A stretch of DNA of 61,639 bases from Thalassolituus alkanivorans. GTDB lineage: Bacteria > Pseudomonadota > Gammaproteobacteria > Pseudomonadales > Oceanobacteraceae. The notes under the pieces are model-generated. The model saw only the letters and a list, made by a program, of their open reading frames with translations, was not told where the DNA came from and did not search any database. The translations under genes and the position numbers were made by a program. Positions 8,289 through 18,131 of this stretch are shown here, in pieces. Every line of letters begins with the position of its first letter. Positions within the stretch are counted from its first letter, which is position 1. Location of the stretch: NCBI RefSeq assembly GCF_020447205.1, contig NZ_JAJAEL010000006.1, positions 287,141 through 348,779 of the forward strand, written 5' to 3'.

Positions 8289-11200
8289 TCTGATTTAGGC
8301 CTGCCCTTAGCCAGAGCCTCAGCTGTACGCCCGCCCTCTATAATGGTTGCTCCTTTTGAGATAATGGTTGAGGTCGTTTGCAGACCAACCGCCACTGCCG
8401 TCATAACAGCTCCGGAAATAACCTCACCTTTTATCAGATTACTGGCAATGATCACACAGATCGTTGCCGCGACAGAAATCAGGCTGCCAACCCCCGAAGC
8501 AACTTCAAGGCCAATTCCCCACAAATGCTCATCGTTGCCATTGTTACCATGGGAAATCGCATGCTCGACGATGTTATAGACAGCGTATCCCAGCAAGCCA
8601 ACACCGGCGATAATCGATAATACATTCAGTATCGTATTTACAACGTAGCCTGGTATTTTGAGTATTATTTTGACGACAACACCGATAATAGCGATCAGCA
8701 TTGCAACGGCGATAATGGCAAATATCAATATTACCAGACCAGTATTTTTAGCCTTCTCATCCGCATTTACAGACTCGCCAGATGGAATACGTATTCCCTC
8801 ATATATTTCATAAAACAGCGTAACAATTTTCTGTGTAAGAACGAGCAATACCGGTATCAGTGTCATAATCATAACAACGACTCCTGCCGGACCGGAACTT
8901 GTAGTGGTAATCTCTGCAACCGTTGCAACAGGCTGGGCCGTCATTCCAACCAGAATACCGGCAAGTGCAGCAATAATAGTCAGTGCGGCCATTATCTCCA
9001 GAAAACCATAGATATTCTTAAAACTGTCCGAAGGATCTGTAGATTCATCAGAAACAGCGGCAGCACCAAGCGATCTGTGTTTAACTTTCTTCCTGGGTCC
9101 CCCGACTGAAGAAAAATCCATTACCGCAGGAAGGTTATCGACCCACGGTATATATTCCTCGTTCATTTCGGATGTCACAATTGCTTTTCCTGAAACAATT
9201 TTCCAGATAGCAGTACCGATAAAAGCAAATGGTAAGGTAATAATGTCAAAGTAAGAAAGCTTCCGTTCATTATCGCCAGACCAAAGCTGGACCAGCGTAT
9301 TCAGAACCGGAATATCAATTTTACTTTCAAATGCTTCAAACAAACGGGAAAGAAGAATATCAATCAGTTTAACAGCCGCTTCAAGAACGTCTCCTGCAAG
9401 CTTAGCGATCGTTTTTATAACGCCTTTTAATAACCGGATAATCTCCAGTGGCATGGAACTCAGCTTTTCAATAAACGAGCTGTCCGAGCTGAGTTTATCG
9501 CCGATATCACGAATCACTCCAGCCACATCTTTTTCATAGTTTGAGCGGAGTTTCTTCAGTAAATTATTGATTACATCCGCTTCAGTTTTCTCTGCACTGA
9601 CATCAGGACTCGCTTCATCAAACTTACCCTGATTTCCGCCCATAACATCACTACCTGCCCTGTTGGTTTTAACCAGAGCTGAAGGTGCCGGAATATCAAC
9701 TCCACCAAAAGACATCCCCTGCTCAGCACTTGCTGAGCGTACATTTTTGGCTTTTTGCGACTGATCGATCAATGAATCAAGGTGTTCATCAATAATGTCA
9801 ATATGCCTTTGATACTCCGAGTTCATCCTCGTCCCAAGCTTCACAAGATTGGAAGAAGTTGTCATGAATCCGGATTTGATAGTACTTTGTAAAGCATCGT
9901 TGGCAGCAAAGACATCCTTACCACCAAAAACAAAACTGACGGCATCAAGGATCTTTTTCCCTATATCCTTTACCACGTCGCCCAGTTTTTCGAACACCTC
10001 TGAGAGAAAGTCTGCCAGCGCTTCAAAACCATCAACGATACTGTCAAACACACTGTTGGTAAATTTCAGGATTTCATTACCGGTCTGAATCAGGAATTCA
10101 ACACTGGCATCAAAAACCCGAACCACCATTTGCTTAATATCATTAAATCCCTGGCGGATATGATTCAGGATATCTCCGGCAAACCCTTCCAGCGGTACGG
10201 CGCTCAGTGTATTTCCGGCTGAGGTTTCATCGACAAACAAACCATTCCCCTGCGAGCTGAGCCGATACTGTTTCCGCAGCGTTCCGTCACAGTTCACTCC
10301 CCGCTTCGATTTACTGGCTGCATCACCATAGCTCTTAATCAGTTGATTAACCGCTGTGCGATGCTCCGCCGGAGCAAGCTCGGCGATACTTTTACTGACA
10401 TTAAAGCCTTTGGCATTACCGGCAAGGCGTTCACTGAGACGGCCATTAGGATAAACTCTGATGGCCGCAGCATCCGCCGTATTCACTGTAAATACCGGCG
10501 CTTTTAAACCATCAGCCGGAATAACGCCGCGGATACGACCATAACCATTACTGGTAAGAGTTAACGGCAGTCTTGGTCCCACGCGATAGGTCACACCATC
10601 GATATACAGCAGACAAGGGGTATCACTGGTTAATGTAATTTCCCGGTGTGGACAGGGAATAAAGTTCGCATCTGTAACCTCAATATCAACGACGTGCGCA
10701 TTTATCGGGGTTACTCCGGCTAAATCGGAGGTGGCTACCGCAAGCTCATTGGTCGTCCAGCTGTAAGTCTGGGGGTGCTGACGCTTGAACTCTATTTTTC
10801 CGGCCTGCGGCGAAACCTGAAACAGCTCCGCACCGTCAGGCATAATTCTCGGACAGGCGATGTCGCTGACCTGATCACCCAGACATACCCAGGAGCTCTG
10901 AGAAGCATGGGCATCCAGACGTAACAGCCACAGCGTATTCTGACCTGCCGGTGTCGCAAAAATAGCAAGGCTGGCATCAGTGCTCCCCGGGTGTCCTACG
11001 ACACCGATACTTAAGCGGTCGATGTCAGCGGGGCCTGCCTCCTGCAGAAGCGAACGATAACCCGGTTGGGCTGAGTGAATGTTTTCCAGAATCCCCAGAT
11101 CACCAGAAGGCTGATGAACCAGCAGGGCATCCTCAGGTCCGGCAGGAACAGAAAAAATTCTGGCTGAAGATAAATCGACCCCCTGACTGTCAACCAGTAC

Positions 11201-12109
11201 AGAACCACGGTCAAAACTTAAACGTGGCTGCGCATAAAAGCGGCTGACAGGTAATACTCTGGTAGTGTGGAATTCAATTTTCCCGTTACGCAACCGCAGC
11301 AATGTGTAGCGGTTCTCATCACTATCAGCTTCACCGTCCAATGGTGTTGCCAGCTGATAGATACTGGCATTTTCAATACCATCCCAATTCGGAATTTCAT
11401 GATCGCTGTCGTGCAGGGTATCAAAGGCAATATCCTGATGAGTAATTGCCGACAGATCAGCCGGTTTCCGCGGAATAATCATGAAGAATTCTTCTTCTCC
11501 GCGCGCTAACTCCGGATCGCCAAATCCGCGGGTGACGCCGTACAGAACGTGCTGTCCGTCATTGCGGCGATGAATGGACAGCTGACGAACCGAGGACAGT
11601 ACGGAACGTGCATCATCTCCTCTGTGATCCCATTTTTTTTCTTGCCAGACGGGCCGGCCATTATCCATAACCGACCAGAGGATTTTAACGCTGTAACTGT
11701 TCTGCGATGACGGTGACTGATACTGAACAAATAAATAGGTAATGCCATTCTGATGAAAACCGCTCAGCTCACGCACACCGCTGAGCAGCTTTTCTTTACT
11801 GCCCGGATCATAAACATCTTCCAGCGGAGTTTCTTCATGTGACCAGCCTGAGGCGCTGGTTTCATCTTCAAAGTAATGCATCAGAATAGTCTGAGTGGCA
11901 TTTTTTAAATCCGGATGAGGCTGCTGGCGTACACCGATAAGATCGGTTTTATGGCGAGTGTCATTATCCTGAGAACGGTGAATAGCAATAAGCTTATTAC
12001 GCGAGTCGGCAGCTACCGGAGTCCGCTTGATAGCAAGATGCTCCATCATGGTATCAACGCTGGCATTAATAGATAGCGGTAATTTATAAACTGAATGTGC
12101 GGGATTCAT
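8282..12109 (-). CDS. Very large hypothetical membrane protein, beta-rich N-terminus
   Basis: The start at 12109 was chosen because AAGGAG lies 8 bases upstream; it gives 1275 residues. I recognise no named family. Residues 1 to about 550 look beta-rich, with repeated short blocks such as VRELSGFHQNGITYLFVQY and VRQLSIHRRNDGQHVLYGV, which suggests a propeller-like domain. A helical and amphipathic stretch follows at about 640-760 and around 850-950, with many Phe, Leu, Asp and Lys residues. The last 300 residues contain about six strongly hydrophobic segments. There is no signal peptide. It follows the secreted collar-repeat gene by about 60 bases in the same direction, so the two are probably cotranscribed. 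A pore-forming or contact-dependent role is possible but only a guess. Confidence 0.8.
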   Translation of the reverse strand: MNPAHSVYKLPLSINASVDTMMEHLAIKRTPVAADSRNKLIAIHRSQDNDTRHKTDLIGVRQQPHPDLKNATQTILMHYFEDETSASGWSHEETPLEDVYDPGSKEKLLSGVRELSGFHQNGITYLFVQYQSPSSQNSYSVKILWSVMDNGRPVWQEKKWDHRGDDARSVLSSVRQLSIHRRNDGQHVLYGVTRGFGDPELARGEEEFFMIIPRKPADLSAITHQDIAFDTLHDSDHEIPNWDGIENASIYQLATPLDGEADSDENRYTLLRLRNGKIEFHTTRVLPVSRFYAQPRLSFDRGSVLVDSQGVDLSSARIFSVPAGPEDALLVHQPSGDLGILENIHSAQPGYRSLLQEAGPADIDRLSIGVVGHPGSTDASLAIFATPAGQNTLWLLRLDAHASQSSWVCLGDQVSDIACPRIMPDGAELFQVSPQAGKIEFKRQHPQTYSWTTNELAVATSDLAGVTPINAHVVDIEVTDANFIPCPHREITLTSDTPCLLYIDGVTYRVGPRLPLTLTSNGYGRIRGVIPADGLKAPVFTVNTADAAAIRVYPNGRLSERLAGNAKGFNVSKSIAELAPAEHRTAVNQLIKSYGDAASKSKRGVNCDGTLRKQYRLSSQGNGLFVDETSAGNTLSAVPLEGFAGDILNHIRQGFNDIKQMVVRVFDASVEFLIQTGNEILKFTNSVFDSIVDGFEALADFLSEVFEKLGDVVKDIGKKILDAVSFVFGGKDVFAANDALQSTIKSGFMTTSSNLVKLGTRMNSEYQRHIDIIDEHLDSLIDQSQKAKNVRSASAEQGMSFGGVDIPAPSALVKTNRAGSDVMGGNQGKFDEASPDVSAEKTEADVINNLLKKLRSNYEKDVAGVIRDIGDKLSSDSSFIEKLSSMPLEIIRLLKGVIKTIAKLAGDVLEAAVKLIDILLSRLFEAFESKIDIPVLNTLVQLWSGDNERKLSYFDIITLPFAFIGTAIWKIVSGKAIVTSEMNEEYIPWVDNLPAVMDFSSVGGPRKKVKHRSLGAAAVSDESTDPSDSFKNIYGFLEIMAALTIIAALAGILVGMTAQPVATVAEITTTSSGPAGVVVMIMTLIPVLLVLTQKIVTLFYEIYEGIRIPSGESVNADEKAKNTGLVILIFAIIAVAMLIAIIGVVVKIILKIPGYVVNTILNVLSIIAGVGLLGYAVYNIVEHAISHGNNGNDEHLWGIGLEVASGVGSLISVAATICVIIASNLIKGEVISGAVMTAVAVGLQTTSTIISKGATIIEGGRTAEALAKGRPKSEN

Positions 12110-12169
12110 AGGCTTGGCTCCTTGCAAGGGCCTGCTGCAACAGGCCCTGATTATGTGGGTAATGTCCGT

Positions 12170-13396
12170 TTATTCCTGAACCTTGCAAAACTTAAGCTGT
12201 ACATAAGAGAAAATCATCGACGCGTATTCGGTCTTTCCTTCTACTTTCGAAGAGCCTTTGCTCAGTCCCTTCAAATGATCTTTGTAGGGCAGAAAAGTCG
12301 AGGTATCCATATCCCAGGTATTCAGGGAAACAGGAATATCAACTCTGTGGAAATGCTCCGGCTTTCCTTCTGACTTTAATGGCTCAGCTCCGAATGCTGT
12401 GCCACTTAAAGGTTTTTCTGACCCCGGCTTTTGTTCAGGCAATCCGACAAGAAAACGACCGGCGGAAGACGCGACATTGTATAGTCCCGTTGGGCAGGAA
12501 AAGCTCTTTGAAAATACTCCCATACCGGCCGGAAGTTCAGCCACATTAACGGTATTGCTTTCTTTATGACAGGGACGCAGATAGACATAGGGCATCAGAA
12601 TTTCAAACGATTTTGCGGGAACATCGGTGCGGACCGCATCATCGCTCAGGCGCTCAATTTCCCGCAGAGATGACTTGGCCACATCGGTTTTATGAAAGGG
12701 GTTTAAAAAATAAGGATCATCCGTGTGGTTAACTTCCAGGCTGATGTTGTTTTCTTTACCCGGCATATTAAAAAATAATTTATGCGCATGATTAACCCAG
12801 TTCGGGTCTTCATCAACCACAGCAGCAACACTGGTTGCCACTGCATCCCTTGGCAAGGGCAACGCAGTACGTCCTTTATTGCCAATCAAGGGTTCATACA
12901 GTGCCCAGCCTGTAGGACAAGAGCCACCGGTAAACCACTGCACGGTATTGCGCGGGAGGAAAATACTCTGCGATGGTTCTCCAGCTTTGGGAACGTCTTC
13001 CTGACAAATAAGGTACTGGATATAGGGCATCGCACCGTCAGAGGTATCACTCCAGCCATTAACATTAACGCTACTGTTGTCTACCCTCGCGTGGGGACCA
13101 CTGATTAAACCCAGCCCTTCTCTTGCCAGAGGGAGATCAGCCTGTATTTTATGACGATGAAGGGGGGCTTTGGCGTCAGCAATAGCATCACCTTTGCGGG
13201 TTCCAATCAGTTTTGTATTGTCGGTGCCACGAATCAGATAGCCTTTGGCTGGTTTATATTCACTCCAACCAGCAGGACAGACTTCAGATTCAACAGGAAA
13301 AAATGCGACCATCCGTGCGTCACTGGCATTAGCCGACGCGATAACCGGATTAATAAAGAAAAGTACAGTCAGTATTCCTGGCAGGATATATTTCAT
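12170..13396 (-). CDS. Secreted protein with three collar-like repeats
   Basis: A 408-residue protein with a clear Sec signal peptide (hydrophobic residues 4-20, likely cleavage after the Ala/Ser stretch near 23-25). The mature part is three divergent repeats. Each starts with CPxG (CPAGW at 40, CPTGW at 160, CPTGL at 301), has a GR/GY turn about 12-25 residues later and a His-rich HRH, HAH or HFH segment. Each ends with a PYxQL...C motif (near 123-131, 268-276 and 396-404). The spacing suggests one disulfide per repeat. The pattern is reminiscent of phage tail-collar domains, but I cannot assign a family. It is the first gene of a two-gene unit with the giant protein downstream. Confidence 0.8.
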   Translation of the reverse strand: MKYILPGILTVLFFINPVIASANASDARMVAFFPVESEVCPAGWSEYKPAKGYLIRGTDNTKLIGTRKGDAIADAKAPLHRHKIQADLPLAREGLGLISGPHARVDNSSVNVNGWSDTSDGAMPYIQYLICQEDVPKAGEPSQSIFLPRNTVQWFTGGSCPTGWALYEPLIGNKGRTALPLPRDAVATSVAAVVDEDPNWVNHAHKLFFNMPGKENNISLEVNHTDDPYFLNPFHKTDVAKSSLREIERLSDDAVRTDVPAKSFEILMPYVYLRPCHKESNTVNVAELPAGMGVFSKSFSCPTGLYNVASSAGRFLVGLPEQKPGSEKPLSGTAFGAEPLKSEGKPEHFHRVDIPVSLNTWDMDTSTFLPYKDHLKGLSKGSSKVEGKTEYASMIFSYVQLKFCKVQE

Positions 13397-13814
13397 TTAC
13401 AGCTCCATTTGTAATCCTTTACGGTAAAAACCATAAAGAGGTAACCACGGGGCTTTAGAAATACACCAATATCGCTCCCCTAACATCCTCCAAAAGGATG
13501 GAGCGATTGATCATTTAAAGACAATGACAATGAACATTATCTATCCGGGTCAGTGAGAGGATTTTCAGTCTATAAATATCAGAAATATGGCTTAGATTCT
13601 GAGTGATAATCAGAAGTGCTGAAGCAGTAGGATCGCATATATTCTTTATAAAGATTAAGGCACAAGACCTCATATAAAAGGGAATTAACAGACTCACAGT
13701 TAATAAGCACAGACCATGAAATTGCTACTTATTTCATAAAATATGAGTGCTATTGAAGAAATCGTGACAGAACATAAATAGAAAACAGTTATATCTACGG
13801 ATAAATGTCCACAA
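13397..13814. other. AT-rich leader/intergenic region with hairpin
   Basis: This gap lies between the collar-repeat gene and pnp, which run in the same minus direction. It holds one clear hairpin at 13471-13507 (ATCGCTCC/GGAGCGAT with inner CATCCT/AGGATG), about 75 bases before the collar gene start. Short open frames here lack ribosome-binding sites and protein-like composition, so I see no gene. Promoters for the two-gene unit should be here. Confidence 0.5.
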
Positions 13815-13851
13815 AAAAACCGCCGCGGCTTGCACCGGGGCGGTTTTTTTT
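13815..13851. terminator. Bidirectional terminator downstream of pnp
   Basis: AAAAAACCGCC and GGCGGTTTTTTTT pair around a G/C-rich loop. The T-run on each strand allows termination in both directions. It lies 14 bases after the pnp stop codon. Confidence 0.85.
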
Positions 13852-13864
13852 AACTCAGAAAGAA

Positions 13865-15973
13865 TTAAGCAGGCTGCTCAATACCTTTCATGGTCAGCTT
13901 GATACGGCCTTTAGGATCAACGTCGGCAACGTGTACGTTAACGATCTGACCTTCGGTCAGGAAGTCAGACACGTTCTCTACGCGATCTTCGCTGATCTGG
14001 GAGATATGCAGTAAACCATCTTTACCAGGCAGAACGGTAATGAAGGCACCGAAATCAACGATCTTGCTTACTTTACCGGTGTAGGTGGTACCTACTTCGA
14101 TTTCAGCAGTGATGGCTTCAATCATCTGACGGGCAGCATCAGACGCTTCTTTGCCAGCAGCGAAGATCTTGATTTCGCCGTTGTCGTTGATGTCGATAGA
14201 CGCACCGGTCTTCTCGGTGATATCACGGATGGTCGCGCCACCTTTACCAATCACGTCACGGATCTTGTCAGACGGGATCTTCATGGTAGACATGGTCGGA
14301 GCATTTTCCGCCAGTTCTTTACGTGGTTCAGCAATCACGGTGTTCATCTGCTCAAGGATGGTAAAGCGCGCAGCTTTGGCCTTTTCCAGAGCGATTTCCA
14401 TAATTTCTTCAGTGATACCTTCGATCTTGATATCCATCTGCAGAGCAGTGATACCTTCGTCAGTACCGGCCACTTTAAAGTCCATATCGCCGAGGTGATC
14501 TTCGTCACCCAGGATATCGGTCAGAACGGCAAACTTGTCGCCTTCTTTGATCAAACCCATAGCGATACCGGCAACAGGCGCCTTGATCGGTACACCCGCG
14601 TCCATCAGAGACAGAGAGGCACCACACACAGAAGCCATGGAAGAAGAACCATTGGATTCAGTGATTTCCGATACCACACGGATGGTGTACGGGAATTCAT
14701 CATGGCTAGGCATCATCGCCTGGATACCACGACGGGCTAAACGGCCATGACCGATTTCACGACGGCCAGGAGCGCCCAGACGGCCAGCTTCACCCACAGA
14801 GTATGGAGGGAAGTTGTACTGGAACAGGAACGGATCGTCTTTCGCACCGTGCAGGAAGTCGATCATCTGCGCATCACGGGTTGAACCCAGAGTGGTGACA
14901 ACGATGGCCTGAGTTTCACCACGGGTGAAGATGGCTGAACCGTGGGTGGTTTTCAGCACACCGGTTTCGATGGTCAGCGGGCGTACGGTGTCGTTATCAC
15001 GACCGTCGATACGTGGCTGGCCTTCGATAACACGGTTACGTACGACTTCGTACTTCAGCTCGCCAACCATTTCGGCGATTTCGTCAGCGGAGAAACCTTC
15101 TTCGCCTTCACCAGCAGCCAGTTTTTCAACGGCGGCTTTTTTCACTTCGTCCAGACGGGCGTAGCGGGCCATTTTGTCGGAGATGGTGTAAGCCTCACCG
15201 ATACCAGCGGCAGCTTCGGCTTTAACCGCTTCGTACAGCGCGGTGTTTTTGGCTTCTGCAGTCCAGTCCCACTTCTGTACACCCAGCTCTTCAACCCACT
15301 CGTTGATGGCGGTGATGGCAGACTGGAAACCGGTGTGGGCGAACAATACGGCACCCAGCATTTCGTCTTCGGTCAGTTCCTGAGCTTCGGATTCAACCAT
15401 CAGCACAGCGTCTTTGGTACCGGCCACAACCATGTCCAGCAGGGAATCCTGCATCTGGGTCTGGGTTGGGTTCAGCATGTAGCCGTCTTCTTCAGTGAAG
15501 CCAACACGGGCACCACCGATAGGACCATTGAACGGCACACCGGATACTGCCAGAGCAGCAGAGGTGGCGATCATGGCGCAGATATCCGGATCCACTTCTT
15601 TTTCAGAAGACATAACGGTCAGGATAACCTGAACTTCGTTCATGAAACCTTCCGGGAACAGCGGACGAATAGGACGGTCAATCAGACGGGAAGTCAGGGT
15701 TTCTTTTTCTGAAGGGCGGCTTTCGCGCTTCAGGAAGCCACCAGGAATACGGCCGGCGGCGTACATTTTTTCCTGATAGTGAACAGACAGCGGGAAGAAA
15801 TCCTGGCCTGGTTTCGTGCTTTTGGCAGCAACAACAGTGGCCAGCACCTGGGTTTTACCCATGGTTGCCAGTACTGCGCCATCGGCCTGACGGGCTACAC
15901 GGCCGGTTTCCAGGGTGATGGTGTCGTTACCGAACTGAAAGGTTTTGGTCTTAGCAACAGGTTTTGTGCTCAT
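13865..15973 (-). CDS. pnp: Polyribonucleotide nucleotidyltransferase (PNPase)
   Basis: A 702-residue phosphorolytic 3'-to-5' exoribonuclease of the degradosome. It has two RNase PH-like domains (about residues 10-235 and 310-545), separated by the all-alpha linker. A KH domain follows with the signature [15 protein letters not shown] near 560. The C-terminal S1 domain contains [19 protein letters not shown] near 630. The length is normal for the family. It lies downstream of rpsO, as in most proteobacteria, and its long leader hairpin suggests RNase III/PNPase autoregulation. Confidence 0.98.
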   Translation of the reverse strand: MSTKPVAKTKTFQFGNDTITLETGRVARQADGAVLATMGKTQVLATVVAAKSTKPGQDFFPLSVHYQEKMYAAGRIPGGFLKRESRPSEKETLTSRLIDRPIRPLFPEGFMNEVQVILTVMSSEKEVDPDICAMIATSAALAVSGVPFNGPIGGARVGFTEEDGYMLNPTQTQMQDSLLDMVVAGTKDAVLMVESEAQELTEDEMLGAVLFAHTGFQSAITAINEWVEELGVQKWDWTAEAKNTALYEAVKAEAAAGIGEAYTISDKMARYARLDEVKKAAVEKLAAGEGEEGFSADEIAEMVGELKYEVVRNRVIEGQPRIDGRDNDTVRPLTIETGVLKTTHGSAIFTRGETQAIVVTTLGSTRDAQMIDFLHGAKDDPFLFQYNFPPYSVGEAGRLGAPGRREIGHGRLARRGIQAMMPSHDEFPYTIRVVSEITESNGSSSMASVCGASLSLMDAGVPIKAPVAGIAMGLIKEGDKFAVLTDILGDEDHLGDMDFKVAGTDEGITALQMDIKIEGITEEIMEIALEKAKAARFTILEQMNTVIAEPRKELAENAPTMSTMKIPSDKIRDVIGKGGATIRDITEKTGASIDINDNGEIKIFAAGKEASDAARQMIEAITAEIEVGTTYTGKVSKIVDFGAFITVLPGKDGLLHISQISEDRVENVSDFLTEGQIVNVHVADVDPKGRIKLTMKGIEQPA

Positions 15974-16020
15974 GTATTCGTATTTCCTTAAATTTACCGA
16001 TAAACCTGCTGACTGCCGGT

Positions 16021-16102
16021 ACTTCTAAATATTAACTCTGCTCTGACAGACGCTGTCTTGCCGGAGCAGAACGATGCGTGTGCAAAGCCAATATTTAGAA
16101 GC
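16021..16102 (-). promoter_or_regulatory. pnp leader long stem-loop (autoregulatory candidate)
   Basis: Three nested pairings build one long hairpin in the pnp 5' region: CTTCTAAATATT (16022-16033) with AATATTTAGAAG (16090-16101), TCTGCTC (16037-16043) with GAGCAGA (16064-16070), and GACAG (16045-16049) with CTGTC (16053-16057). Enterobacterial pnp leaders carry such a stem, which RNase III cuts and PNPase then degrades to repress its own mRNA. The position (about 48 bases before the start) fits. Confidence 0.7.
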
Positions 16103-16202
16103 ACCACCACATTCCTGTGAATAGTGGGGTTGGCACCACAGCTTGGCAGGTAGTTGTTATTCCGCAGAAGCAGAACAGGATAGCCTGACTGGCCAGATAC
16201 AA

Positions 16203-16222
16203 CAAAAGCCCCGTAGGGCTTT
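16203..16222 (-). terminator. Partial terminator after rpsO
   Basis: AAAAGCC and GGCTTTT pair around CCCGTAG. Only four U residues follow on the minus strand, so some read-through into pnp is expected, as in the classical rpsO-pnp arrangement. Confidence 0.55.
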
Positions 16223-16240
16223 TGCTGCAAGCTTGAGATC

Positions 16241-16510
16241 TTAGCGACGCAGACCCAGACGACCGATCAGTGCGGTGTAACGGGCAGCATCTTTACGCTT
16301 CAGGTAGTCCAGCAGCTTACGACGCTGGTTAACCATGCGGATCAGACCACGACGTGAGTGGTGATCTTTACCGTGTTCTTTGAAGTGGCTCTGCAGACCA
16401 ACGATGTTGTGGGTCAGCAGTGCAACCTGAACTTCAGGAGAACCGGTATCGCCTTCAGCAGTTTGATACTCTTTTACAATCTCAGCTTTAGTAGCAGCAG
16501 TTAATGCCAT
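16241..16510 (-). CDS. rpsO: 30S ribosomal protein S15
   Basis: An 89-residue protein that binds 16S rRNA early in 30S assembly. The whole sequence is typical, including [37 protein letters not shown] and the terminal [12 protein letters not shown]. It sits between truB and pnp in the usual order. A weak terminator separates it from the pnp leader. Confidence 0.98.
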   Translation of the reverse strand: MALTAATKAEIVKEYQTAEGDTGSPEVQVALLTHNIVGLQSHFKEHGKDHHSRRGLIRMVNQRRKLLDYLKRKDAARYTALIGRLGLRR

Positions 16511-16636
16511 CTTTACTTACTCCATGAATGTGCGCGGACATCTGTAGAAGCCCGGGATTATATGATCATCGTCACCGTGCACATTAACAGTGAGATGCGT
16601 GCCGCCTGATGGCGACGGTTGAAGCAAAACTTCCGG

Positions 16637-17581
16637 TTAAGGCAGTGTCACCTGCAGCAAACGCTGTGGTTTTACCTTGCCTTCGTCAATGCGGCCAATG
16701 CCAAGCAATTGCCGGACGCCTGATTCAACGGCCCACAATTGTACAGAAGGACTGGCGGGCAGGCCAGTACTGACTGGCTGTCCATGCAGGATTTTATCCG
16801 CTTCCGCCAGTGTCAGAGCCACTTCCGGCCAGTCAGGCAAAGCGGTTTCGGTCGGCAGCAGTAACGCATCCAGTGCGTCATGCCCCTGCTCGGCCGCGTC
16901 CTGCACCTGCTCCAGCGTGACCATCTGCCCGGCGTGGTAAGGCCCGCAGAGAGTACGGTGCAGCTTGCTGACATAAGCACCGCAACCAATCGCCTGACCG
17001 ATATCTTCCACCAGTGTGCGGATATAGGTGCCTTTCGAGCAGCGCACCGACAGATCCAGCTCGGTAGCGCGCTGCTCGCGCAGCAGCAGTTCATAGATGG
17101 TGATGATACGGCGCTTTTTCTCAGCGACCGCACGGATATCTTCTTCACTCATACCCTGACGTGCCAGCTCATACAGCGGCTTGCCATCGAGCTTCAGCGC
17201 TGAAAACATCGGCGGCACCTGCTCGACAGCGCCACGGAAGCGATCGAGCACCGCTTCCACTTCAGCATGGGTCAGCGGCGGCACTTCGGCGGTCGCAATC
17301 ACCTCGCCTTCGCCGTCACCGCTGGAGCGGATTTCGCCCAGCAGCGCGGTGGTGTCGTAGCCTTTGTCAGACTCCAGCAACAGCTGTGAAAACTTGGTGG
17401 CCTCGCCCAGGCAGATCGGCAGTACGCCGGTTGCCAGCGGATCCAGCGCGCCGGTATGCCCGGCTTTCTGGGCGCCGAACAGGAATTTCACCCGTTGCAG
17501 CACCTGATTGGAAGACAATCCCAGCGGCTTATTGACCACCAGAATGCCGCTGACCGCACGGCCTTTTTTTCCACGCGCCAT
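16637..17581 (-). CDS. truB: tRNA pseudouridine(55) synthase
   Basis: A 314-residue enzyme that makes pseudouridine 55 in the T-loop of tRNAs. The catalytic motif GHTGALDPLATGVLP lies near residue 40, with Asp as nucleophile. SKGTYIRTLVEDIG lies near residue 183. The C-terminal part is PUA-like. It begins only 3 bases after the rbfA stop codon and is clearly in the nusA-infB operon. The length is normal. Confidence 0.97.
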   Translation of the reverse strand: MARGKKGRAVSGILVVNKPLGLSSNQVLQRVKFLFGAQKAGHTGALDPLATGVLPICLGEATKFSQLLLESDKGYDTTALLGEIRSSGDGEGEVIATAEVPPLTHAEVEAVLDRFRGAVEQVPPMFSALKLDGKPLYELARQGMSEEDIRAVAEKKRRIITIYELLLREQRATELDLSVRCSKGTYIRTLVEDIGQAIGCGAYVSKLHRTLCGPYHAGQMVTLEQVQDAAEQGHDALDALLLPTETALPDWPEVALTLAEADKILHGQPVSTGLPASPSVQLWAVESGVRQLLGIGRIDEGKVKPQRLLQVTLP

Positions 17582-17584
17582 GTA

Positions 17585-17998
17585 TCAGCCCTGATTGTCA
17601 GATGAGTCGGCATCATCCTGATGATGGGCTTTATCTTCTTCCAGCGCTTTCTTGATCAGGCCGGTCAGGTGGTGACCACGGTCCATGCTCTCATCGTAAT
17701 GAAAACGCAGGTGCGGCGTAATGCGGGTGCGCATAATACGCGCCAGCTCGTTACGCAGGTAACCGGCCGCATCGTTCAGAATGGCTGAAGTCTGTTTGCG
17801 GATTTCGGCATCGGTTTCGCCTTTGGCGCCCATCACAGTGAAGTAGATGTCGGCATAGCCCAGGTCTTTGGCAACTTTTACGTAGTTCAGTGTGACCATA
17901 CCCAGACGCGGGTCTTTCATCTCAAACTGAATCATATGAGCCAGGTCGCGCTGAATCTGTTCACCCAGGCGCGAGGTACGGCTGTAATCTTTTGGCAT
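17585..17998 (-). CDS. rbfA: Ribosome-binding factor A
   Basis: A 137-residue KH-like protein that helps mature 16S rRNA 5' ends and the 30S subunit, important in the cold. Recognised from RTSRLGEQIQRDLAHMI at the start, DPRLGMVTLNYVKV, and LRNELARIMRTRITPHLRF. The acidic His/Asp-rich tail (KAHHQDDADSSDNQG) is species-specific. It lies between infB and truB as usual. Confidence 0.97.
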   Translation of the reverse strand: MPKDYSRTSRLGEQIQRDLAHMIQFEMKDPRLGMVTLNYVKVAKDLGYADIYFTVMGAKGETDAEIRKQTSAILNDAAGYLRNELARIMRTRITPHLRFHYDESMDRGHHLTGLIKKALEEDKAHHQDDADSSDNQG

Positions 17999-18059
17999 AT
18001 TTAAATCCTCTGTTACCCAGCGTCAGGCATGTGTACAGCTCTGGCGCTGGTCTGTCAGA

Positions 18060-18096
18060 GACAGCAAAGCCCGACACGGAGCCGGGCTTTGCTGTC
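18060..18096 (-). promoter_or_regulatory. Perfect 14-bp hairpin between infB and rbfA
   Basis: GACAGCAAAGCCCG (18060-18073) and CGGGCTTTGCTGTC (18083-18096) are perfectly complementary around a 9-base loop. It lies in the 133-base gap after the infB stop. There is no U-run, so full termination is unlikely. It may be an RNase III site, a stabiliser of the upstream mRNA or a partial attenuator. Confidence 0.6.
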
Positions 18097-18131
18097 GGGG
18101 CCCGGAGGCCCGTTACAGGTGCTGGTGCAGA

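Noticed and set aside
13515-13697. 60-residue frame on the minus strand before the collar gene
   Set aside because: No ribosome-binding site, random composition and AT-rich leader position; treated as non-coding.
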